Shown here: in pieces, positions 7,305 to 18,571 of the stretch
How the letters are laid out: each line of letters opens with the position of its first letter
How positions within the stretch are numbered: position 1 is the stretch's first letter
Assembly (NCBI RefSeq): GCF_014304815.1
Contig: NZ_CP047958.1
Location: 434,001 to 498,000 of the forward strand
Length of the DNA stretch: 64,000 nucleotides
Reading direction: 5' to 3'
DNA from: Synechococcus sp. MIT S9220
GTDB lineage: Bacteria; Cyanobacteriota; Cyanobacteriia; PCC-6307; Cyanobiaceae
Program-made: the position numbers and the translations under genes
The notes under the pieces: generated by a model
Told to the model about the DNA's origin: nothing
Seen by the model: only the letters and a program-made list of their open reading frames with translations
Database searches by the model: none

Positions 7305-10300
7305 TCAACCGGTGTTGCGCATGCCTGCGGCAATGCCGTTGATGGTGAGCAGGGCGCCGCGCAGAAGCTCACTGCGGCTGTAGGTCCGACCGTCGCCGTC
7401 ACTCGGAAATTCGCTCATCGGTGGCTGACGGTTCTGATCACGCAGGCGTTTGAGTAAGGCCACCTGCAAGAACCCCAGCGGCACGATCGTGCGGTTGCGC
7501 AGGTTCACCGACAGCTGCAGTGCCGGGTCGGCATCCAGCAATCTGTCCTGTCTGGTGATGTCCAGAACCAGGCGTCGAGTGAGTGTGTATTCATCAGCGA
7601 TCGTCGTGTAGATCCGTTCAAAGGCATCGCGATGGCTTGCACTGCCGAGGCTGGTCACGTAGTGACGGGCCAGATCGAGATCGACTTTGGAGAGAGTCAT
7701 CTCCACTTTGGAAATCAGCATCCGGAAGAAGGGCCAGCGCTGGTGCAGGGTGCGCAGCAAGGTCATCTGCTCTGGATCAGCTTCCAGCTCTTCACTGAGA
7801 GCTGTGCCCACACCGAACCAGCTGGGCAGCAGGAATCGGCTCTGGGTCCAGCCAAACACCCAGGGAATCGCACGCAGGCTGGACAGATCCCTGGCGCCGG
7901 ATTTGCGCCGTGCTGGACGACTGGAGATCTGCAGTTTGCTGATCTCTTCAATTGGAGTCACCTGCTCGAAAAAGGCCACTAGGTCGGGATTGTCATGCAC
8001 AAGGGCCCGGTAGTGGCGTCGTGAGCATTTCGCGAGTCGAGCCATGAGCTCGTTCCAGCTTGGGGTGGCATCCAGCTGATTGGTGACCAGGCTGTTTTGC
8101 ACCACTGCTGTGGTGACCGTTTCAAGGTTGTAAAGAGCCAGCTCAGGCAGGCTGTACTTGGAAGCCAGCACTTCGCCCTGCTCGGTGATCTTGATGCGTC
8201 CCTGCAGCGTGCCGCTCGGTTGGGCCAGGATTGCCTGGTAAGCGGGGCCACCGCCTCTGCCGACGGAGCCTCCACGGCCGTGGAACAAACGCAGGGCCAC
8301 ACCATTGCGAGCAGCCAGATCCTGCAGCGCAATCTGAGCCTTGTGAATTTCCCAGTTGCTGGAGAGGAATCCAGAGTCCTTATTGCTGTCGGAATAACCG
8401 AGCATCAGTTCCTGGAGCGGCAGTCCCTGACTGCCCACGCGAGGCAACAGGTTTCTGTACAGCTTTGTCTGGAAGAGCTCGCCCATCACTTCAGGAGCTC
8501 GTTGAAGATCCTCCACGGTTTCGAACAGAGGAACCACCAACAGATCGGCATGGCCAGCGGAGGGATCCACGAGGCCCGCCTCCTTGGCCAGCAGCAGCAC
8601 CTCCAGTAAGTCGGAAACGCTGTGACTCATGGAAATGACGTACGTGCGGCAGATGCGGCTGCCGAATTCGTCCTGAAGGCGATGCAGCATCCGGAACACA
8701 TCCACCGTTTCCGCGGTGGTGGCAGACCAATCCACTGCAGGAGGTATCAAGGGGCGACGCGTCTGCAGTTCCTGCAGCAACCAGTTCACGCGCTCCGGCT
8801 CATTCAGGTCTCCATAGGCCTGGTCTGGATTGAGATATCGGCTGAGTTCATCCAGCGCGTCACTGTGCCGCGTGCTTTCCTGACGGATATCGAGCCCCGC
8901 AAGCGAGAAGCCGTAGATGTGAACCTGTGTGAGCAGGGTGTCGAGGGGCTCACAAGTGAGATCAGTGCTCACCAGGCTTGTGCGGATCAGCTCAAGATCA
9001 CTGCGGAATTCGGCGACCGACCCGTAATGGAGGGCTTCGCTCGGCTGATTTTCGGGAGCAAACGGCTGGAGGCTCTCAGCCGGAGCTCGCCATCCGGCAT
9101 CGGCCAGCTGATCATTTCTCAACTTGGTGAGACGCAACCGTTCGAGCATGAAGCTCATCTTTAAGCGGTAGGGCTCGAGGCGGTAGCGAGTGGCTCGCTC
9201 CTCGTAGACCTCCGGGAAGCGAAACCGATCCATTTCCAGTGATTCGAGCAGCGAAGCACTCACCTGACTCCACTGCATCGAGATGCTGAGCTGGTCGCGC
9301 AGGCTCTGGACGGCACTGATGTAGCGGTCCAGCATCAACTGACGCTGATAACAGGCTGTCCGCCAGGTGATGTCTGTAGTGACGGAAGGGTTGCCGTCGC
9401 GATCGGATCCCACCCAAGACCCGAAGGTGCAGAAGGAGGACGGGGGCAGCTGTACATCGGGGTAACTACCGGAGAGTGCGGTGGTCAGACGGCGACGCAG
9501 CTGCGGCATGGCGTCGAACAGAACCTGCTGGAAATAGTGCAGGGCGTAATCGACCTCATCGAGCACGGATGGCTTGAACTGGTGCAGTTCATCCGTACGC
9601 CACCAGAGCCTGATTTCCTCTTCCAATTGAAGACGGATGCCGTCGGCTTCGCGTGGACTGGTTTCGAAGGCGGTTTCCAGCTGTTGCAGGAGGCTGGCAA
9701 CACGCCGCTGCTTGTGCCTCACCGTGTGACGCACGATTTCCGTGGGATGGGCTGTGAAGACCAGTCGGATGTCGAGCTCCTGAAGCAAGGTCTCCAGCTG
9801 TGCGGGAGGCACGTTCAGGCGCCGCAGGCGCTCAAACAGTTCGCTGAACGTGGCGGGTTCTGTCTGAGTTGCCAGTGGTGGAGTGAAGGGATCAACCTGC
9901 TCGGCCAGTTCCTGAGAGCGGACGATGCTTTCGAGGTAGCTGTCCTCCTCGATGCGCTGCTCGAGGATGTTCACCAGCTGGAAATACAGCGAGAAGGCTC
10001 TGGCCGCTGCAATGGCTTCCGACAGGTCCATATCTCGAATCAGCGAGACCACGGAATCCGAACTGACGGCACTGGGTTCGGGTAAGGCCGGATCACTGAG
10101 CTGCTTCATGCGCAGCAGGCGTTCAGCCTGTTCCGCAGGGCATTCGCTGCGCAGCACGGTTTGCCACAGGTCTTCCACCAGAGCCAGGCGCTGCTGCAGC
10201 AGATGGCCATTGCCAGATGTCTCCTGCACCGCAGCCCTGGGCTGATCGCTCGCAGGAATCATTGCGGGGGAGGAGGACATCGAAAGCGGGTCGGGATCTG

Positions 10301-10316
10301 GAGTCGTCATGATCAT
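7305..10316 (-). CDS. ppc: phosphoenolpyruvate carboxylase
   Basis: 1003 residues from the ATG at 10316, which overlaps the stop of the preceding gshA-like gene as ATGA; the frame extends further upstream but only as the gshA shadow. Catalytic motifs are visible: [11 protein letters not shown] with the active His, [34 protein letters not shown] and [14 protein letters not shown]. The C-terminus NTG matches the family's conserved end. It fixes bicarbonate onto PEP to make oxaloacetate, the anaplerotic route in cyanobacteria. Cotranscribed with trpE and the glutamate-cysteine ligase. Confidence 0.97.
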   Translation of the reverse strand: MIMTTPDPDPLSMSSSPAMIPASDQPRAAVQETSGNGHLLQQRLALVEDLWQTVLRSECPAEQAERLLRMKQLSDPALPEPSAVSSDSVVSLIRDMDLSEAIAAARAFSLYFQLVNILEQRIEEDSYLESIVRSQELAEQVDPFTPPLATQTEPATFSELFERLRRLNVPPAQLETLLQELDIRLVFTAHPTEIVRHTVRHKQRRVASLLQQLETAFETSPREADGIRLQLEEEIRLWWRTDELHQFKPSVLDEVDYALHYFQQVLFDAMPQLRRRLTTALSGSYPDVQLPPSSFCTFGSWVGSDRDGNPSVTTDITWRTACYQRQLMLDRYISAVQSLRDQLSISMQWSQVSASLLESLEMDRFRFPEVYEERATRYRLEPYRLKMSFMLERLRLTKLRNDQLADAGWRAPAESLQPFAPENQPSEALHYGSVAEFRSDLELIRTSLVSTDLTCEPLDTLLTQVHIYGFSLAGLDIRQESTRHSDALDELSRYLNPDQAYGDLNEPERVNWLLQELQTRRPLIPPAVDWSATTAETVDVFRMLHRLQDEFGSRICRTYVISMSHSVSDLLEVLLLAKEAGLVDPSAGHADLLVVPLFETVEDLQRAPEVMGELFQTKLYRNLLPRVGSQGLPLQELMLGYSDSNKDSGFLSSNWEIHKAQIALQDLAARNGVALRLFHGRGGSVGRGGGPAYQAILAQPSGTLQGRIKITEQGEVLASKYSLPELALYNLETVTTAVVQNSLVTNQLDATPSWNELMARLAKCSRRHYRALVHDNPDLVAFFEQVTPIEEISKLQISSRPARRKSGARDLSSLRAIPWVFGWTQSRFLLPSWFGVGTALSEELEADPEQMTLLRTLHQRWPFFRMLISKVEMTLSKVDLDLARHYVTSLGSASHRDAFERIYTTIADEYTLTRRLVLDITRQDRLLDADPALQLSVNLRNRTIVPLGFLQVALLKRLRDQNRQPPMSEFPSDGDGRTYSRSELLRGALLTINGIAAGMRNTG

Positions 10317-11461
10317 CCCAAAGAACGTTCGGCCGGCGTGCACACTCCACGCATCTCCTCCTCTTGCATGGCCGTGATGCTCTCTCGAAGCACCGATTCG
10401 ATGCTTTCTCCGGAGTGGATGCCCTGCAGCCATCGCATGGCCTGATTGCCTTCTTGTAAAACGGCTGAGAGTGGTTCGAGTTGCTGCTTCAATCCAAGCT
10501 CTTCAGCCAGCGGCGTCACGCTGTCGATTAGCTGCTCCAGCCAGTCTCTGCAGGAGCGTTCGCGTCCGTCGCGCCAGTTGTGCAATGTGGCCTCAAGACT
10601 GGAACGGGCCGCGGCTCGATCGTTGCTCATACTCAGCTCTTCCAGTTGCTGAAGATTGAGTGCACTGCTTTGCAGGGGGTCGTGCTGTTCGGGCTGTCGC
10701 AGCACCTGCTGCACCCGTAGTTCCAGAAGAACGGTCACTGCAATCAGCACCTCTGGGTCGGTGATCAGATCGCAGATCCGCAGCTCAAGACGATTCAGTT
10801 GGTGCGGACGGTCCGGTCCGTTCGGTCGCACGGAGGTCCAGAGGTGCCGGACGTTGTGCATGGAACCGGCCTCAATCTGCTGATTGGTCCAGGAGATGAA
10901 GTGCTGGTGGTCAAGGAAGAGAGGAACGCGTGCCGGCGTGAGCGGGAACTGGAGCCAACGCTGCGAATGCGCTCCGGTGATCCGGCCGTTGAGGAAGGGT
11001 GAACTGGCACTCAAAGACAACAACAGAGCCGCTTCACAGCGCACAAGACGCAGAGCAGCGAACAGTTCAGCTGGATTATCGATCCCCAGATTGATATGGA
11101 TGCTTGCTGTCACCACTGCTGTGCCGTAGGTGGCTTCGATCAGTGAGTGATAAGGGTTGTCCGGGTCTGAACGCTCAAAACGGTCGGTGTCCCCGAGGCT
11201 GAGGGTGCTGCCTGGCAGCAGGGTGAGATCTTGCTCCATCAGCCAGCGACGCAGCTTGCGGCGAGGAGAGAGCAAGGCCTCTGCAATGCCGTCGTAATTG
11301 GCCTGCGGATCGGTCACATATTCAAGATTGCGGTGATCTGGCTCCGTCACGAAGCCCTCGAGCTCCCGCTTGGCACGGGCTGCGATGCCGACATTGCGGC
11401 CATCGGGTCGGCCGGTGAACAGCTCGACTTCAAAGCCTTTGAGCAACCTGTTCCGGCTCAT
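10313..11461 (-). CDS. gshA: glutamate-cysteine ligase, cyanobacterial type
   Basis: 382 residues. N-terminus [19 protein letters not shown], the [12 protein letters not shown] segment and the [14 protein letters not shown] motif match the cyanobacterial/GCS2-related ligase that makes gamma-glutamylcysteine for glutathione. Both ends overlap neighbours by four bases (trpE upstream, ppc downstream), showing tight translational coupling. Identification as this subtype rests on length and motif pattern from memory. Confidence 0.85.
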   Translation of the reverse strand: MSRNRLLKGFEVELFTGRPDGRNVGIAARAKRELEGFVTEPDHRNLEYVTDPQANYDGIAEALLSPRRKLRRWLMEQDLTLLPGSTLSLGDTDRFERSDPDNPYHSLIEATYGTAVVTASIHINLGIDNPAELFAALRLVRCEAALLLSLSASSPFLNGRITGAHSQRWLQFPLTPARVPLFLDHQHFISWTNQQIEAGSMHNVRHLWTSVRPNGPDRPHQLNRLELRICDLITDPEVLIAVTVLLELRVQQVLRQPEQHDPLQSSALNLQQLEELSMSNDRAAARSSLEATLHNWRDGRERSCRDWLEQLIDSVTPLAEELGLKQQLEPLSAVLQEGNQAMRWLQGIHSGESIESVLRESITAMQEEEMRGVCTPAERSLG

Positions 11462-12990
11462 GCTTCGACGTCCTCGAGACAGGCCAGCGCTGTGAGCATC
11501 CCGCGCGCCTTGTTGAGTGTCTCCTGGAACTCTGCTTCTGGCTGGGAATCGGCCACGATTCCTGCTCCAGCCTGCACTTGCAGGGTCCAGCCACCGTGGG
11601 ATCTTGGTTGTACCACCATGGTGCGGATCGTGATGGCGGTATTGAGTGCTCCGGCCAGGTCCACCGAGCCGTAGACACCGGAGTAGGGACCACGGGCGTC
11701 GGGTTCAAGCTCGTGGATCAGCTGCATTGCCCTGATCTTTGGAGCTCCGCTCACAGTCCCTGCCGGGAAGGAGGCCATCAACAGATCCCAGATGTCCTTG
11801 CCAGGGGCAAGACGCCCCTCCACTTCGCTCACGATGTGCATGACATGGGAATAACGCTCGATCACCATCAGTTCGCGCACGGAGACCGAACCGGGCGCAC
11901 AGACCCTGCCCAGGTCATTGCGTCCCAGGTCAACGAGCATCACATGCTCGGCGCGCTCCTTGGGATCGGCCAGCAGGTCGGCTTCGAAGTTCCTGTCTTC
12001 AACAGGATTACTGCCTCGGGGCCTCGTACCGGCAATCGGTCGCAGCACCGTCCGGATCCCACCCTGATCCGGTTCCGCTTTCACCATCACCTCGGGACTG
12101 GAGCCGATCAGCTGCCAGTCACCGAAGTCGAAAAACGCCATGTAAGGCGAGGGGTTGATCATCCGCAGACTGCGGTACAGATCCAGCGGTGGATGATCGA
12201 CATCAACGCTTAGCCGCTGACTCACGACGAGCTGGAAGGCATCACCAGCAGCAATGTGATCACGCGCCTGGTCCACCGCCTGGTGGAAATCCTCCTGGGT
12301 GCGATTGCTTCGGGTCTCTGGGGTTGCACCTTTGTCTGGTCTCCAGTTGAGAGGTCGCACCGGCGGTAAGGGGGCTGCCATGCGCTCGCGCAGTGAGTTG
12401 ATGCGCGCCAACGCCCCGTCCCAGGCATCCTCAGGACTTGTGGCTGCATTGCGCTGTCCGCTGAGGTCTCCGTAGGCAACAGCGGTAATCAGGCGTTTCA
12501 CCTGGTCGAAGATCAGGATGCTGTCCATCAGCATCCACAGCCCATCGGGCGGACCATCGGCGCTCGCGGGATGGACAGGAACGCTGGGCTCGATCCAGCG
12601 GATCAGCTCGTATCCCCACATTCCATAGAGCTGGCCCAGCGGAGGCAGCCCCGGCAGCGTTGCAGGCCGGTAAGGCTCCAGACAGCTTTTCAAGCAATCG
12701 AAGGGGTTCCCGCTGAAGGTCTCGCGGTGATTGTCTCGCCAGGTCCGCTCCAGCCCATCACGCGCTGCTGACAACGTCCAGACAGGGTCACAGGCCACCA
12801 CGCTCCAGCGACCGAGGGTTTCGCCACCTTCAACAGATTCCAGCAGCACACCAGGTGGTCGTTGATGTCCGACCTTTAACCACGTGGTCAGCGGGGTCTC
12901 GAGATCCGCAGGCCAGCTGCAGGCCACGGGGATCATCGTGGCGCCTGATTGAGCGGCTTCCAGAAAGGCTTTGCGGTCGGGACTGAGCAT
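11458..12990 (-). CDS. trpE: anthranilate synthase component I
   Basis: 510 residues with an N-terminal Trp-binding domain and a chorismate-binding domain: PIAGTRPRG, ERAEHVMLVDLGRNDLGRV, and FPAGTVSGAPK. These are diagnostic of TrpE rather than of menaquinone or PABA enzymes. It makes anthranilate from chorismate using ammonia from TrpG. The stop overlaps the gshA start (ATGA). No trp leader or attenuator is evident in the 77 bases between it and psaD; psaD lies upstream on the same strand. Confidence 0.93.
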   Translation of the reverse strand: MLSPDRKAFLEAAQSGATMIPVACSWPADLETPLTTWLKVGHQRPPGVLLESVEGGETLGRWSVVACDPVWTLSAARDGLERTWRDNHRETFSGNPFDCLKSCLEPYRPATLPGLPPLGQLYGMWGYELIRWIEPSVPVHPASADGPPDGLWMLMDSILIFDQVKRLITAVAYGDLSGQRNAATSPEDAWDGALARINSLRERMAAPLPPVRPLNWRPDKGATPETRSNRTQEDFHQAVDQARDHIAAGDAFQLVVSQRLSVDVDHPPLDLYRSLRMINPSPYMAFFDFGDWQLIGSSPEVMVKAEPDQGGIRTVLRPIAGTRPRGSNPVEDRNFEADLLADPKERAEHVMLVDLGRNDLGRVCAPGSVSVRELMVIERYSHVMHIVSEVEGRLAPGKDIWDLLMASFPAGTVSGAPKIRAMQLIHELEPDARGPYSGVYGSVDLAGALNTAITIRTMVVQPRSHGGWTLQVQAGAGIVADSQPEAEFQETLNKARGMLTALACLEDVEA

Positions 12991-13067
12991 GAAGAAGTCG
13001 TCGAAACCGACCGCCGACCATCATGCCGTTCAACAGAACGACGGGATGGATTTAAGCGAGGAGGGGA

Positions 13068-13499
13068 TCAGGTATCGAACGTGTCGCGGCCACTGAACTT
13101 GATCTTGGCAGGATTGGTGTTCTGGCCGATGCGGCGTGGGTTATGGCCCACCATTTCACGACCCTCATTGACTTTTTCGGGGAAGACGCCGTCCTTGGGA
13201 TGCAGGAATTCAGTGTCGCCACCGGGGTAGATCCGGTAAATCTTGTAGTCCTCGATCCGGGGCTTGAATTTGGTGCGCAGCTGGGTGCCCAGCGCCAGGC
13301 ACTGTTCCTTACGAGCGAAATACATGATGTTTTCGCCGGTGTTCATCACGGCAGCACCGCCGGTTGGCAGCTCGAAGACCTGATCGGTTTTGCTGCTCCA
13401 GGTGATTGCGTATTTCTCTTCTGTTAACGCGGAATTGAGCAGGCCACCGGTGCTTCCGATGTACTGGGGAAGCTGTCCTGTCAAAGGAGTTGATGTCAT
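13068..13499 (-). CDS. psaD: photosystem I subunit II (PsaD)
   Basis: 143 residues, normal for PsaD, the stromal ferredoxin-docking subunit of photosystem I. Recognised by [38 protein letters not shown], the [10 protein letters not shown] strand and the basic C-terminal tail with [12 protein letters not shown]. The 93-base gap upstream separates it from the kinase-like gene and is long enough for its own promoter, expected for such a highly expressed gene. Confidence 0.97.
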   Translation of the reverse strand: MTSTPLTGQLPQYIGSTGGLLNSALTEEKYAITWSSKTDQVFELPTGGAAVMNTGENIMYFARKEQCLALGTQLRTKFKPRIEDYKIYRIYPGGDTEFLHPKDGVFPEKVNEGREMVGHNPRRIGQNTNPAKIKFSGRDTFDT

Positions 13500-13592
13500 G
13501 GCTGTCCTGAGGAAATCCGCATGCCGATCTGTTTGGAAAGTAGCAAATGATTCGGCTCCGATTTGGTGATCTGACCCGGACCTTCACACCCG

Positions 13593-15005
13593 TCAACAAT
13601 GATCGGCGATCGGAAAGAACACCGTCAGCCCGCGGTCCCTGCGCTGGGTGAGGCGTCCGCCAAGTCGTTCAAGCAGTCGACGGGTTGCCGTCTGGCTCAG
13701 CTGCAGCCCACCCGTGCTGGTGTTCCAGCTGAGAACGGGACCAAGGTTTTCCTGCGACAAGTCGTTGGCGTCGGCTGCTGTGGTGGAGAGCTGATCAGGT
13801 GTTCTCGTGAGAATCTGCAGCTTCAGGCGCGCACCAGCAGGTTGAAGGGTCAATTCAAGGCTGCTTCCTGCCGGCAAGCTGCGGCTGCAGCGGTCAATCA
13901 GTCCGCCAAGCATGGGCTCCAGTCGACCTGGATCGCTCAGCACAGGGGGAAGCCCACTCTCCAGGTTCAGCTCGAGATGTAATCCCCGGCGTTGCAGCTG
14001 CTGTTCCCATCCCGGCGCCAGAAGATTGAGCATCGCTCCAAGGTCGGTGCGGGCCAGCGTGGATGAGCTATGGGGCTGCCGCTGCAGTTCGGCCGCCTGA
14101 AAAATCAGCCCGAACCGATCGATCTGCTCGCTGCATTCGGTGTCGATCTGCTGCAGGCGACCGAGCACCTGCTCTGGAAGGTCACGGCGGCGCAGCAGGG
14201 AACGGATCAAGGTGCGGATGGTGGCCAAGGGTGTGCGCACTTCATGCGTGATGGCCTCCAGCAGCGACAGCTCAGCATCCTCATCTCCGTTGTCGTTAGC
14301 AGGCTGTGGTGGAGGTGGTGTGGATTTGGGCCCCTGCGCTGTCTGCAACATGACCGTGGGCGCCATTCCAGCGAGCCGCTCCGCCAGACGGGGCCAGAAG
14401 CGTGTGGCCAGATCGCTGCTGCTCTGCAAAGGACCGAGTTGTCGAACCGCCTGTTGCAGTTCGTCGGCTTGTTCAGGCGCATCCAGGCGCAGACGCTGTT
14501 CAACCAGCGTCAGGGCCTGGCCAAGGATGTCGGGCTCGCTGCGCATTAGCAGCTGCCGCTGTCCCTCTTCGCCATGGAGGGCCAGGGCCACCTGGAGCCG
14601 GCTTGTGATCACGATCAGCAGCGGATCGTGACTGTCGGACTCTCTCAGGGGCAGGCGCTGGAAGTGCTCGTTGGACGTGGCCAATGCGACCTGGCTTTGT
14701 CTGGCATTGAGGCGATCCGGTGGGAGCAGGGTTGATCGCTCGGCGGCACTCAGGACATCCAGGGCCTCAGGTGCCCAAACCCAGCCTTGAAAACGCTGAA
14801 GCAGATCGGGGGCGTAAAGGGCTGGCAGCGGTGCCGCCAGCCAGATGCCTGCGGCAGTGTTGTCTTGAATCTCCAGCAGATCCTGCAGCACTTCCAAGCC
14901 GCCCCACCACAGCCGTCTGGCATTGGTGTCGCTGGCCTGGCCGGGAGGGACACCCGTCGCCATACAGGCCTGAATTGACTGCAGCAGCGGTGTGGAGTCC
15001 TTCAA
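13593..15005 (-). CDS. histidine kinase-like protein with degenerate ATPase domain
   Basis: 470 residues. A HisKA-like helix with the phosphoacceptor motif AITHEVRTPLATIRTL lies around residue 255. The HATPase region that follows lacks a recognisable N-box Asn (LGGLIDRCSRSLP where family members have an N) and the DxGxG loop; only a TGGLQLS segment recalls the G2 box. The N-terminal 200 residues contain no membrane segment and may be a cytosolic sensor. Kinase activity is therefore doubtful; a phosphatase or scaffolding role is possible. No response regulator is adjacent. The start overlaps the stop of rodA by four bases. Confidence 0.7.
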   Translation of the reverse strand: MKDSTPLLQSIQACMATGVPPGQASDTNARRLWWGGLEVLQDLLEIQDNTAAGIWLAAPLPALYAPDLLQRFQGWVWAPEALDVLSAAERSTLLPPDRLNARQSQVALATSNEHFQRLPLRESDSHDPLLIVITSRLQVALALHGEEGQRQLLMRSEPDILGQALTLVEQRLRLDAPEQADELQQAVRQLGPLQSSSDLATRFWPRLAERLAGMAPTVMLQTAQGPKSTPPPPQPANDNGDEDAELSLLEAITHEVRTPLATIRTLIRSLLRRRDLPEQVLGRLQQIDTECSEQIDRFGLIFQAAELQRQPHSSSTLARTDLGAMLNLLAPGWEQQLQRRGLHLELNLESGLPPVLSDPGRLEPMLGGLIDRCSRSLPAGSSLELTLQPAGARLKLQILTRTPDQLSTTAADANDLSQENLGPVLSWNTSTGGLQLSQTATRRLLERLGGRLTQRRDRGLTVFFPIADHC

Positions 15006-16276
15006 CGGATCAGAGCTCGCCTTGCACGCCTTGCCACGGATAGGCAGAGGCCAAGGGCGATGAAATTCACCACCATGGCGCTGCGTCCGTAGCTCATGAA
15101 GGGCAGTGGAATTCCGGTGACGGGCCCAAGGCCGATGGTCATGAAGATGTTCACCACAACCTGGAACATCAGCATCGTGGCGACGCCGATTACCACCAAC
15201 GATTCGAAGTCGGTTCGAGCTTTTCCTGCCACCTGAAGCATGCGCCCCATCAGTAGTGCGAAGCCGACAACCACCAGAATTGTGCCCACGAATCCCAGCT
15301 CCTCACCCAGCGCACTGAAGATGAAATCGGTGTGCTGCTCGGGGATGAAGCGCAGCTTGGTGAGTTGTCCCTGCAGCAGGCCAGTGCCGAACAGTCCTCC
15401 AGAACCAATTCCCACAGTGCTCTGCAGGAGGTGATAGCCACCACCCAAGGGGTCCTTGGTGGGGTCGAGAAACAGCACTAGTCGGTCGCGCTGATAATCC
15501 TGCAGGCCATTGGCCCACAGCCAGGGAGTCACCAGTGCAGCTGCACTTTGAACCGCCAGGACAAGAGCCAGCGCGACTTTTTTCCAGGGCAGAGACCGGT
15601 AGGCGATGCCCAGGGTGAATGGGATCCAGGCGGCGAGTCCCCAGGGGAACAGTCCTGCGAGCAGGGCCGTGATCAGGGGGGAGAGCAGCAGAACCAGCCA
15701 CTCGAAAGGCATTCCCGACCAGTAGAGCATCGTTAACAACAGCGCCCCGAACACCAGCGACGTGCCCAGATCGGGCTGGATGAACACCAGCACCCAGGGG
15801 AGTGAAATCACACCTACTGGTCTGAGCAGATCCACCGGGCGTTCAACAGGGTGTCGATCCAATACCGCTGCCAGCAGCAGGATTGCTGCCAGCTTCGCGA
15901 ATTCGGAGGGTTGCACATGCACGCCCCCGATGCTGATCCAGCGTTGTGCGCCTAGTGCTGTGGTGCCGATCATTCGAACAGCGACGAGGCTGATCACGGT
16001 GAGTCCGTAAATGGGGATCAGCAGGGGGCGGAGTCGCAGCAACGACAACCTCGCCAGCACCAGTGCGATTCCCACGCCGACACCGGCAGTGATCCAGTGG
16101 TGATACCAGTCGGCGTAATCGGCCTGACGCTGCGTGCTGGCGATCAGAAGTCCAGCCACGGCCACCATGGCGAGCGGTACTCCCCACAGAATCCAGTCCC
16201 GCTCGCGTCCTCGACCCCGCCGTTTGTCGGGCCTTCTGAACAGGGGTTGTCCACCGAGGCCGACTCCGGACACCAT
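15002..16276 (-). CDS. rodA: peptidoglycan glycosyltransferase RodA (SEDS family)
   Basis: 424 residues with about ten membrane segments. SEDS landmarks: QPSEFAKLA, the FIQPDLGTSLVFGALL loop with its catalytic Asp region, the LLQSTVGIGSGGLFGTGL loop, and IPEQHTDFIFSALGEELGF. The shape without a division-specific context suggests RodA (elongation) rather than FtsW. It lies 2 bases after mrp and overlaps the kinase-like gene, so the three form one operon. Confidence 0.92.
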   Translation of the reverse strand: MVSGVGLGGQPLFRRPDKRRGRGRERDWILWGVPLAMVAVAGLLIASTQRQADYADWYHHWITAGVGVGIALVLARLSLLRLRPLLIPIYGLTVISLVAVRMIGTTALGAQRWISIGGVHVQPSEFAKLAAILLLAAVLDRHPVERPVDLLRPVGVISLPWVLVFIQPDLGTSLVFGALLLTMLYWSGMPFEWLVLLLSPLITALLAGLFPWGLAAWIPFTLGIAYRSLPWKKVALALVLAVQSAAALVTPWLWANGLQDYQRDRLVLFLDPTKDPLGGGYHLLQSTVGIGSGGLFGTGLLQGQLTKLRFIPEQHTDFIFSALGEELGFVGTILVVVGFALLMGRMLQVAGKARTDFESLVVIGVATMLMFQVVVNIFMTIGLGPVTGIPLPFMSYGRSAMVVNFIALGLCLSVARRARRALIR

Positions 16277-16278
16277 GA

Positions 16279-17355
16279 TCAGGCTTCGTTGGTCACCATG
16301 GGTGAGAGACGATCTGCCAGCGCCAGAAATGTCTTGGCGCTGACCGAGTCGGGCTTTGACAAGGTGATCGGTTTGCCCTGATCGCCGCCTTCCTGAACAG
16401 GCATCTCCATGGGAATTTCAGCGAGTAGGGGGACGTCGAAAGCATCGGCCAGCGTCTGGCCACCGCCTGTGCCGAAGAGGGCATATCTGCGATCGGGCTG
16501 GTCTGGCGGAATGAACGCGCTCATGTTTTCGACTACACCCAGCACCGGGATATTCATCTGGCGAAACATCGCCAATCCGCGTCGCGCATCCTGAAGGGCC
16601 ACCTGCTGTGGGGTGGTCACGATCACGACGCCCGCCATGGGAACAGCCTGGGCTAACGACAATTGGGCATCGCCGGTGCCAGGCGGCAGGTCAACCACCA
16701 AGACATCGCGCTCTCCCCACTGCACTTGATAGAGAAACTGGCGAATGATCCCGTTGAGCATGGGTCCGCGCCAGATCACGGGCTGGTTCTCTTCAATCAG
16801 CAGCCCCATCGACACCATGGCGACGCCGCAGGTCTCGATCGGCTGCATGCACTGGTTGTCTCCACTGCCGCTCACCTCAGGCGTACGGTCCGCCACCCCG
16901 AGCATGGTTGGGGCGTTGGGGCCATAAATATCGGCATCCAGAAGCCCTACCTTCAGTCCACGCACGGCTAGAGAACAGGCCAGATTCACCGCCACCGTGC
17001 TCTTGCCAACGCCACCCTTGCCGCTGCTCACCGCGATGACATGGCGGACACCGGGAATCGACTGTCGTTCGGCGACCTGGCCGTGGCCAGCCTGTCCGAT
17101 TCCTCCCTGGGAGGGTGGTTGCCCGAGTTCGATCTGGACATCGTCGATGTCCTCCAGTTGCAGCAGTCGCTGCCTCGCACCGCTCACAATCTGATCACGC
17201 TGGTTCTGTGCGAATCCAGGCAGGTTCAACCGGATCACTGCCCTTGGAGGCGTCACCCGCACCTGGTCGAGCCAACCGAGGTCCAACAGAGAACGGTCAC
17301 TTCCCGCATCGCGGAGGTCGCTGAGCGCCTGAGTGGCCTGTTCCGCAGTGGTCAT
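16279..17355 (-). CDS. mrp: Mrp/NBP35 family iron-sulfur carrier ATPase
   Basis: 358 residues from the ATG at 17355; the longer frame runs into the hemF promoter and start and is not likely to be used. A DUF59 domain (about 1-80) precedes the deviant Walker A VSSGKGGVGKSTVAVNLA, the switch LLDADIYGPNAP and VDLPPGTGD. Mrp proteins bind and transfer 4Fe-4S clusters. The usual C-terminal CxxC of many bacterial Mrp proteins is not evident; the segment at that position reads ENMSAFIPPDQPDRRY. Divergent from hemF, an enzyme of tetrapyrrole synthesis. Confidence 0.92.
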   Translation of the reverse strand: MTTAEQATQALSDLRDAGSDRSLLDLGWLDQVRVTPPRAVIRLNLPGFAQNQRDQIVSGARQRLLQLEDIDDVQIELGQPPSQGGIGQAGHGQVAERQSIPGVRHVIAVSSGKGGVGKSTVAVNLACSLAVRGLKVGLLDADIYGPNAPTMLGVADRTPEVSGSGDNQCMQPIETCGVAMVSMGLLIEENQPVIWRGPMLNGIIRQFLYQVQWGERDVLVVDLPPGTGDAQLSLAQAVPMAGVVIVTTPQQVALQDARRGLAMFRQMNIPVLGVVENMSAFIPPDQPDRRYALFGTGGGQTLADAFDVPLLAEIPMEMPVQEGGDQGKPITLSKPDSVSAKTFLALADRLSPMVTNEA

Positions 17356-17470
17356 GCGTCCCATTCGTTGGCTGGATCCTAGGGGCGCTTTTCCATGACA
17401 GTCCTTCACACGAACTTGTCGGAGACGGCGCTGGGCTGAAATGGTCAGGAGTTCAACGACACTGTCGACC

Positions 17471-18571
17471 ATGGTCCGTTCCCTGCTTAAGCGTCTGAAG
17501 GGCCGGATGCTCGGGGCCGTGCCCTCGTCGTCTGCGGCTGTCTCGGGAGAGCGTCCCCCCGCCGACTCCCGCGAGCGTGCCCGTGCGCTGGTGATGGGCC
17601 TGCAAGATGAGATCTGCTCAGGCCTCGAAGAGATCGACGGCGTTGGCAAGTTTCAGGAAGAGAGCTGGGATCGGCCTGAAGGAGGCGGTGGGCGTTCCCG
17701 CGTGATGCGTGAAGGCCGCATCTTTGAACAGGGAGGCGTGAATTTCTCTGAAGTGCATGGCAAGGAGCTGCCACCTTCAATCCTTAAACAGCGGCCTGAA
17801 GCCAAAGGGCATCCATGGTTTGCCACCGGCACCTCCATGGTTCTGCATCCCAGAAATCCATTCGTTCCGACGGTGCATCTCAACTACCGCTACTTCGAGG
17901 CTGGACCGGTCTGGTGGTTCGGAGGTGGTGCTGATCTCACGCCTTACTACCCCTTTCTTGAGGATGCCCGCCATTTTCATCGCACCCATCAGCAGGCTTG
18001 CGATTCAGTCGATGAGCGTCTTTATCAGGTGTTCAAGCCCTGGTGTGACGAGTATTTCTTCCTGAAGCATCGCCAGGAGACGAGGGGGATCGGCGGCATC
18101 TTTTACGACTACCAAGACGGGTCTGGGCGTCTTTACCGCGGCCAGGATCCTGAAGGCCCAGCTGCTCGCAAAGCGGCTGAGATCGGTTCAGTGAATCTCT
18201 CCTGGGAGCAGCTGCATGATCTGGCGAGGGCTAACGGAACGGCATTCCTTCCTGCTTATATGCCGATTATCGACAAGCGCAATGGCCTTGCTTACGGAGA
18301 CCGTGAGCGTCAGTTCCAGTTGTATCGACGGGGCAGATATGTGGAATTCAATCTGGTCTGGGATCGAGGAACCATCTTCGGATTGCAGACCAATGGCCGC
18401 ACGGAATCGATCCTGATGTCTCTGCCGCCTCTAGCTCGCTGGGAATATGGCTATCAGGCCGAGGAGGGGTCTCGTGAGGCCCTGCTTACGGATCTGTTCA
18501 CCCGTCCACAGCAGTGGTTCGACGATCCATCGCTTGAGGAACGTTGTCGTCCACATCAGGCGGTGAACTGA
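17471..18571 (+). CDS. hemF: oxygen-dependent coproporphyrinogen III oxidase
   Basis: 366 residues from ATG at 17471 (an in-frame ATG at 17441 is also possible). Signatures: [49 protein letters not shown] and [31 protein letters not shown] (given here as consecutive family blocks, each short). It decarboxylates coproporphyrinogen III to protoporphyrinogen IX, the step feeding chlorophyll and bilin synthesis. The 3' end overlaps the convergent amidase-like gene by 74 bases. Confidence 0.96.
   Translation: MVRSLLKRLKGRMLGAVPSSSAAVSGERPPADSRERARALVMGLQDEICSGLEEIDGVGKFQEESWDRPEGGGGRSRVMREGRIFEQGGVNFSEVHGKELPPSILKQRPEAKGHPWFATGTSMVLHPRNPFVPTVHLNYRYFEAGPVWWFGGGADLTPYYPFLEDARHFHRTHQQACDSVDERLYQVFKPWCDEYFFLKHRQETRGIGGIFYDYQDGSGRLYRGQDPEGPAARKAAEIGSVNLSWEQLHDLARANGTAFLPAYMPIIDKRNGLAYGDRERQFQLYRRGRYVEFNLVWDRGTIFGLQTNGRTESILMSLPPLARWEYGYQAEEGSREALLTDLFTRPQQWFDDPSLEERCRPHQAVN

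Noticed and set aside
17356-17649. N-terminal extension of Mrp
   Set aside because: Covers the hemF start and has no Mrp similarity; the conserved part begins at 17355.
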